From positions 1 through 14,503 of the forward strand of contig DATNDU010000142.1 in the NCBI GenBank assembly GCA_035606915.1: a stretch of 14,503 nt of DNA, written 5' to 3'. This DNA is from Roseiarcus sp035606915. Its GTDB lineage: Bacteria; Pseudomonadota; Alphaproteobacteria; Rhizobiales; Beijerinckiaceae. Under the pieces are notes generated by a model. It ran no database searches. It was given only the letters and a program-made list of their open reading frames with translations, and had not been told where the DNA came from. Made by a program: the position numbers and the translations under genes. This document shows, piece after piece, positions 13,514 to 14,503 of this stretch (position 1 is the stretch's first letter; every line of letters starts with the position of its first letter).

Positions 13514-14503
13514 ATGAACATCTTTGCCGACTTCGAGGCGCGCGTCGCCTCGGGCCTTGCCGAGCGGGTCGCCGCCGGCGCGCTGCCGCCGGGGCTCGAT
13601 CTCAGCCGCTTCACCGTCGAGCCGCCGCGCGACCCCGCCCACGGCGATCTCGCCACCAACGCCGCGATGGTCTACGCCAAGGAGGCCAAGGCCGCTGGCG
13701 TCAGCCCGCGCGCGCTCGCCGAGAGCCTGGCCGAGGGCCTGCGCAAGGGCGAGGACGTCGCCGCCGTCGAAGTCGCCGGCCCCGGCTTCCTCAACATCCG
13801 CATGAAGCCCCAGGTGTTCGAGACGGTGTTGCGCACGGCGCTGACCGAGGGCGACGCCTATGGCCGCGGGGCGGCGCGTGGCGGGCCCGTCAACGTCGAA
13901 TATGTCAGCGCCAACCCGACCGGGCCGATGCATGTCGGCCATGCGCGCGGCGCGGTGTTCGGCGACGCGCTCGCCCACCTGCTTGGCTTCGCCGGCCATG
14001 CGGTGACGCGCGAATATTACATCAACGACGCCGGCGCCCAGGTCGACGTGCTCGCCCGCTCTGCCTACCTGCGCTACCGCGAGGCGCTCGGCGAGGCGAT
14101 CGGGCCGATCCCCGAGGGGCTCTATCCCGGCGACTATCTCAAAGCGGTGGGCGAGGCGCTCGCCGCCGAGTTCGGCGACACGTTGCGCGACAAGCCGGAG
14201 GCGCAATGGCTGGCGCCGGTGCGGGCGCGCGCCATCGCCGCGATGATGGCGATGATCCGCGACGATCTGGCCATGCTCGGCATCCATCACGACGTCTTCG
14301 CCTCCGAAGCCGAGCTGCAGCGCGCGGGCAAGCCGGCCGAAGCCGAAGCCTGGCTGCGCGCGCACTACCTCGTCTACGACGGTGTTCTGGAAGCGCCGAA
14401 GGGCAAGACGGTTGAAGACTGGGAGCCGGTCGAACTGCCGCTGTTCCGCTCGACGAAGTTCGGCGACGACCAGGACCGGCCGATCCACAAGAGCGACGGC
14501 AGC
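13514..14503 (+). CDS. argS: Arginyl-tRNA synthetase, N-terminal 330 residues (cut by window edge)
   Basis: The frame opens at ATG 13514 and has no stop before the window ends, giving 330 of a usual 560-600 codons. Arginyl-tRNA synthetase charges tRNA-Arg with arginine using ATP. Residues 1-110 form the Add-1 domain that contacts the tRNA elbow (PPRDPAHGDLATNAAMVYAK, 37-56, and VAGPGFLNIRM). The class I catalytic domain begins with VNVEYVSANPTGPMHVGHAR (126-145), where HVGH (140-143) is the HIGH-type ATP-binding motif. Then come REYYINDAGAQVD and FRSTKFGDDQDRPIHKSDGS, a segment typical of alphaproteobacterial ArgS. The KMSKS-equivalent region and the anticodon-binding domain are outside the window. 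It lies 28 bases after dgt and is probably co-transcribed with it. Confidence 0.95.
   Translation, partial: MNIFADFEARVASGLAERVAAGALPPGLDLSRFTVEPPRDPAHGDLATNAAMVYAKEAKAAGVSPRALAESLAEGLRKGEDVAAVEVAGPGFLNIRMKPQVFETVLRTALTEGDAYGRGAARGGPVNVEYVSANPTGPMHVGHARGAVFGDALAHLLGFAGHAVTREYYINDAGAQVDVLARSAYLRYREALGEAIGPIPEGLYPGDYLKAVGEALAAEFGDTLRDKPEAQWLAPVRARAIAAMMAMIRDDLAMLGIHHDVFASEAELQRAGKPAEAEAWLRAHYLVYDGVLEAPKGKTVEDWEPVELPLFRSTKFGDDQDRPIHKSDGS

Noticed and set aside
12202..14488. Two long minus-strand frames (12202-13659 and 13232-14488) opposite dgt and argS
   Set aside because: Both are antisense to well-recognised housekeeping genes and have no domain of their own.
1..14503. Search for tRNA, rRNA, CRISPR arrays, phage genes or a defence system
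   Set aside because: No cloverleaf, rRNA-like stretch, regularly spaced repeats or defence-type gene set was seen; apart from the IS end the window is core-genome-like.

Overview
The window looks like a chromosomal segment of an alphaproteobacterium of the order Hyphomicrobiales (Rhizobiales). The evidence is high G+C coding DNA, a MucR/Ros-type regulator, an HdaA-type DnaA homologue coupled to an AI-2E permease gene, and the order erpA (divergent), dgt, argS, which I recall as typical of that order. Naming a family (for example methanotrophic Beijerinckiaceae/Methylocystaceae) would be a guess. Fifteen coding regions are supported, two of them cut by the window edges. I see no rRNA, tRNA or CRISPR array, and no gene-free stretch longer than 300 bases.

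Layout. (1) Positions 1-226 are one end of an ISAs1-like insertion sequence with the first 46 codons of its transposase. It has inserted into the last codons of a large ornithine-decarboxylase-type gene (205-2592, minus), whose final residues and stop codon are now supplied by the IS end. (2) A small secreted protein (2739-3062) and a YheS-like ABC-F ATPase (3116-4954) follow on the plus strand. (3) A MucR-type regulator with a degenerate zinc-finger motif (5103-5522) sits behind an AT-rich leader, followed by an amidase-signature enzyme (5615-7072). (4) On the minus strand, a VOC-domain/AI-2E permease fusion (7749-9263) overlaps hdaA (7075-7752) by four bases. (5) A tight plus-strand operon carries an atypical SDR protein, a DsbA-fold 2-hydroxychromene-2-carboxylate isomerase-like protein and a TerC membrane protein (9412-11552). 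(6) A 53-residue Flp-type pilin gene (11687-11848) stands alone. (7) A housekeeping block contains erpA (minus), dgt (plus) and the 5' two-thirds or so of argS (plus, running off the window).

How the genes relate. Most are ordinary maintenance functions: replication-initiation control (HdaA), dNTP pool (Dgt), Fe-S assembly (ErpA), translation (ArgS, ABC-F) and polyamine synthesis (ornithine decarboxylase). I find no clear undescribed multi-gene system. The points most worth a second look are the in-frame VOC/AI-2E fusion, the SDR protein lacking both the catalytic Tyr and Ser, the IS insertion that rewrites a C-terminus, the MucR protein missing half of its zinc ligands, the amidase with Cys beside its nucleophile, and the orphan pilin.
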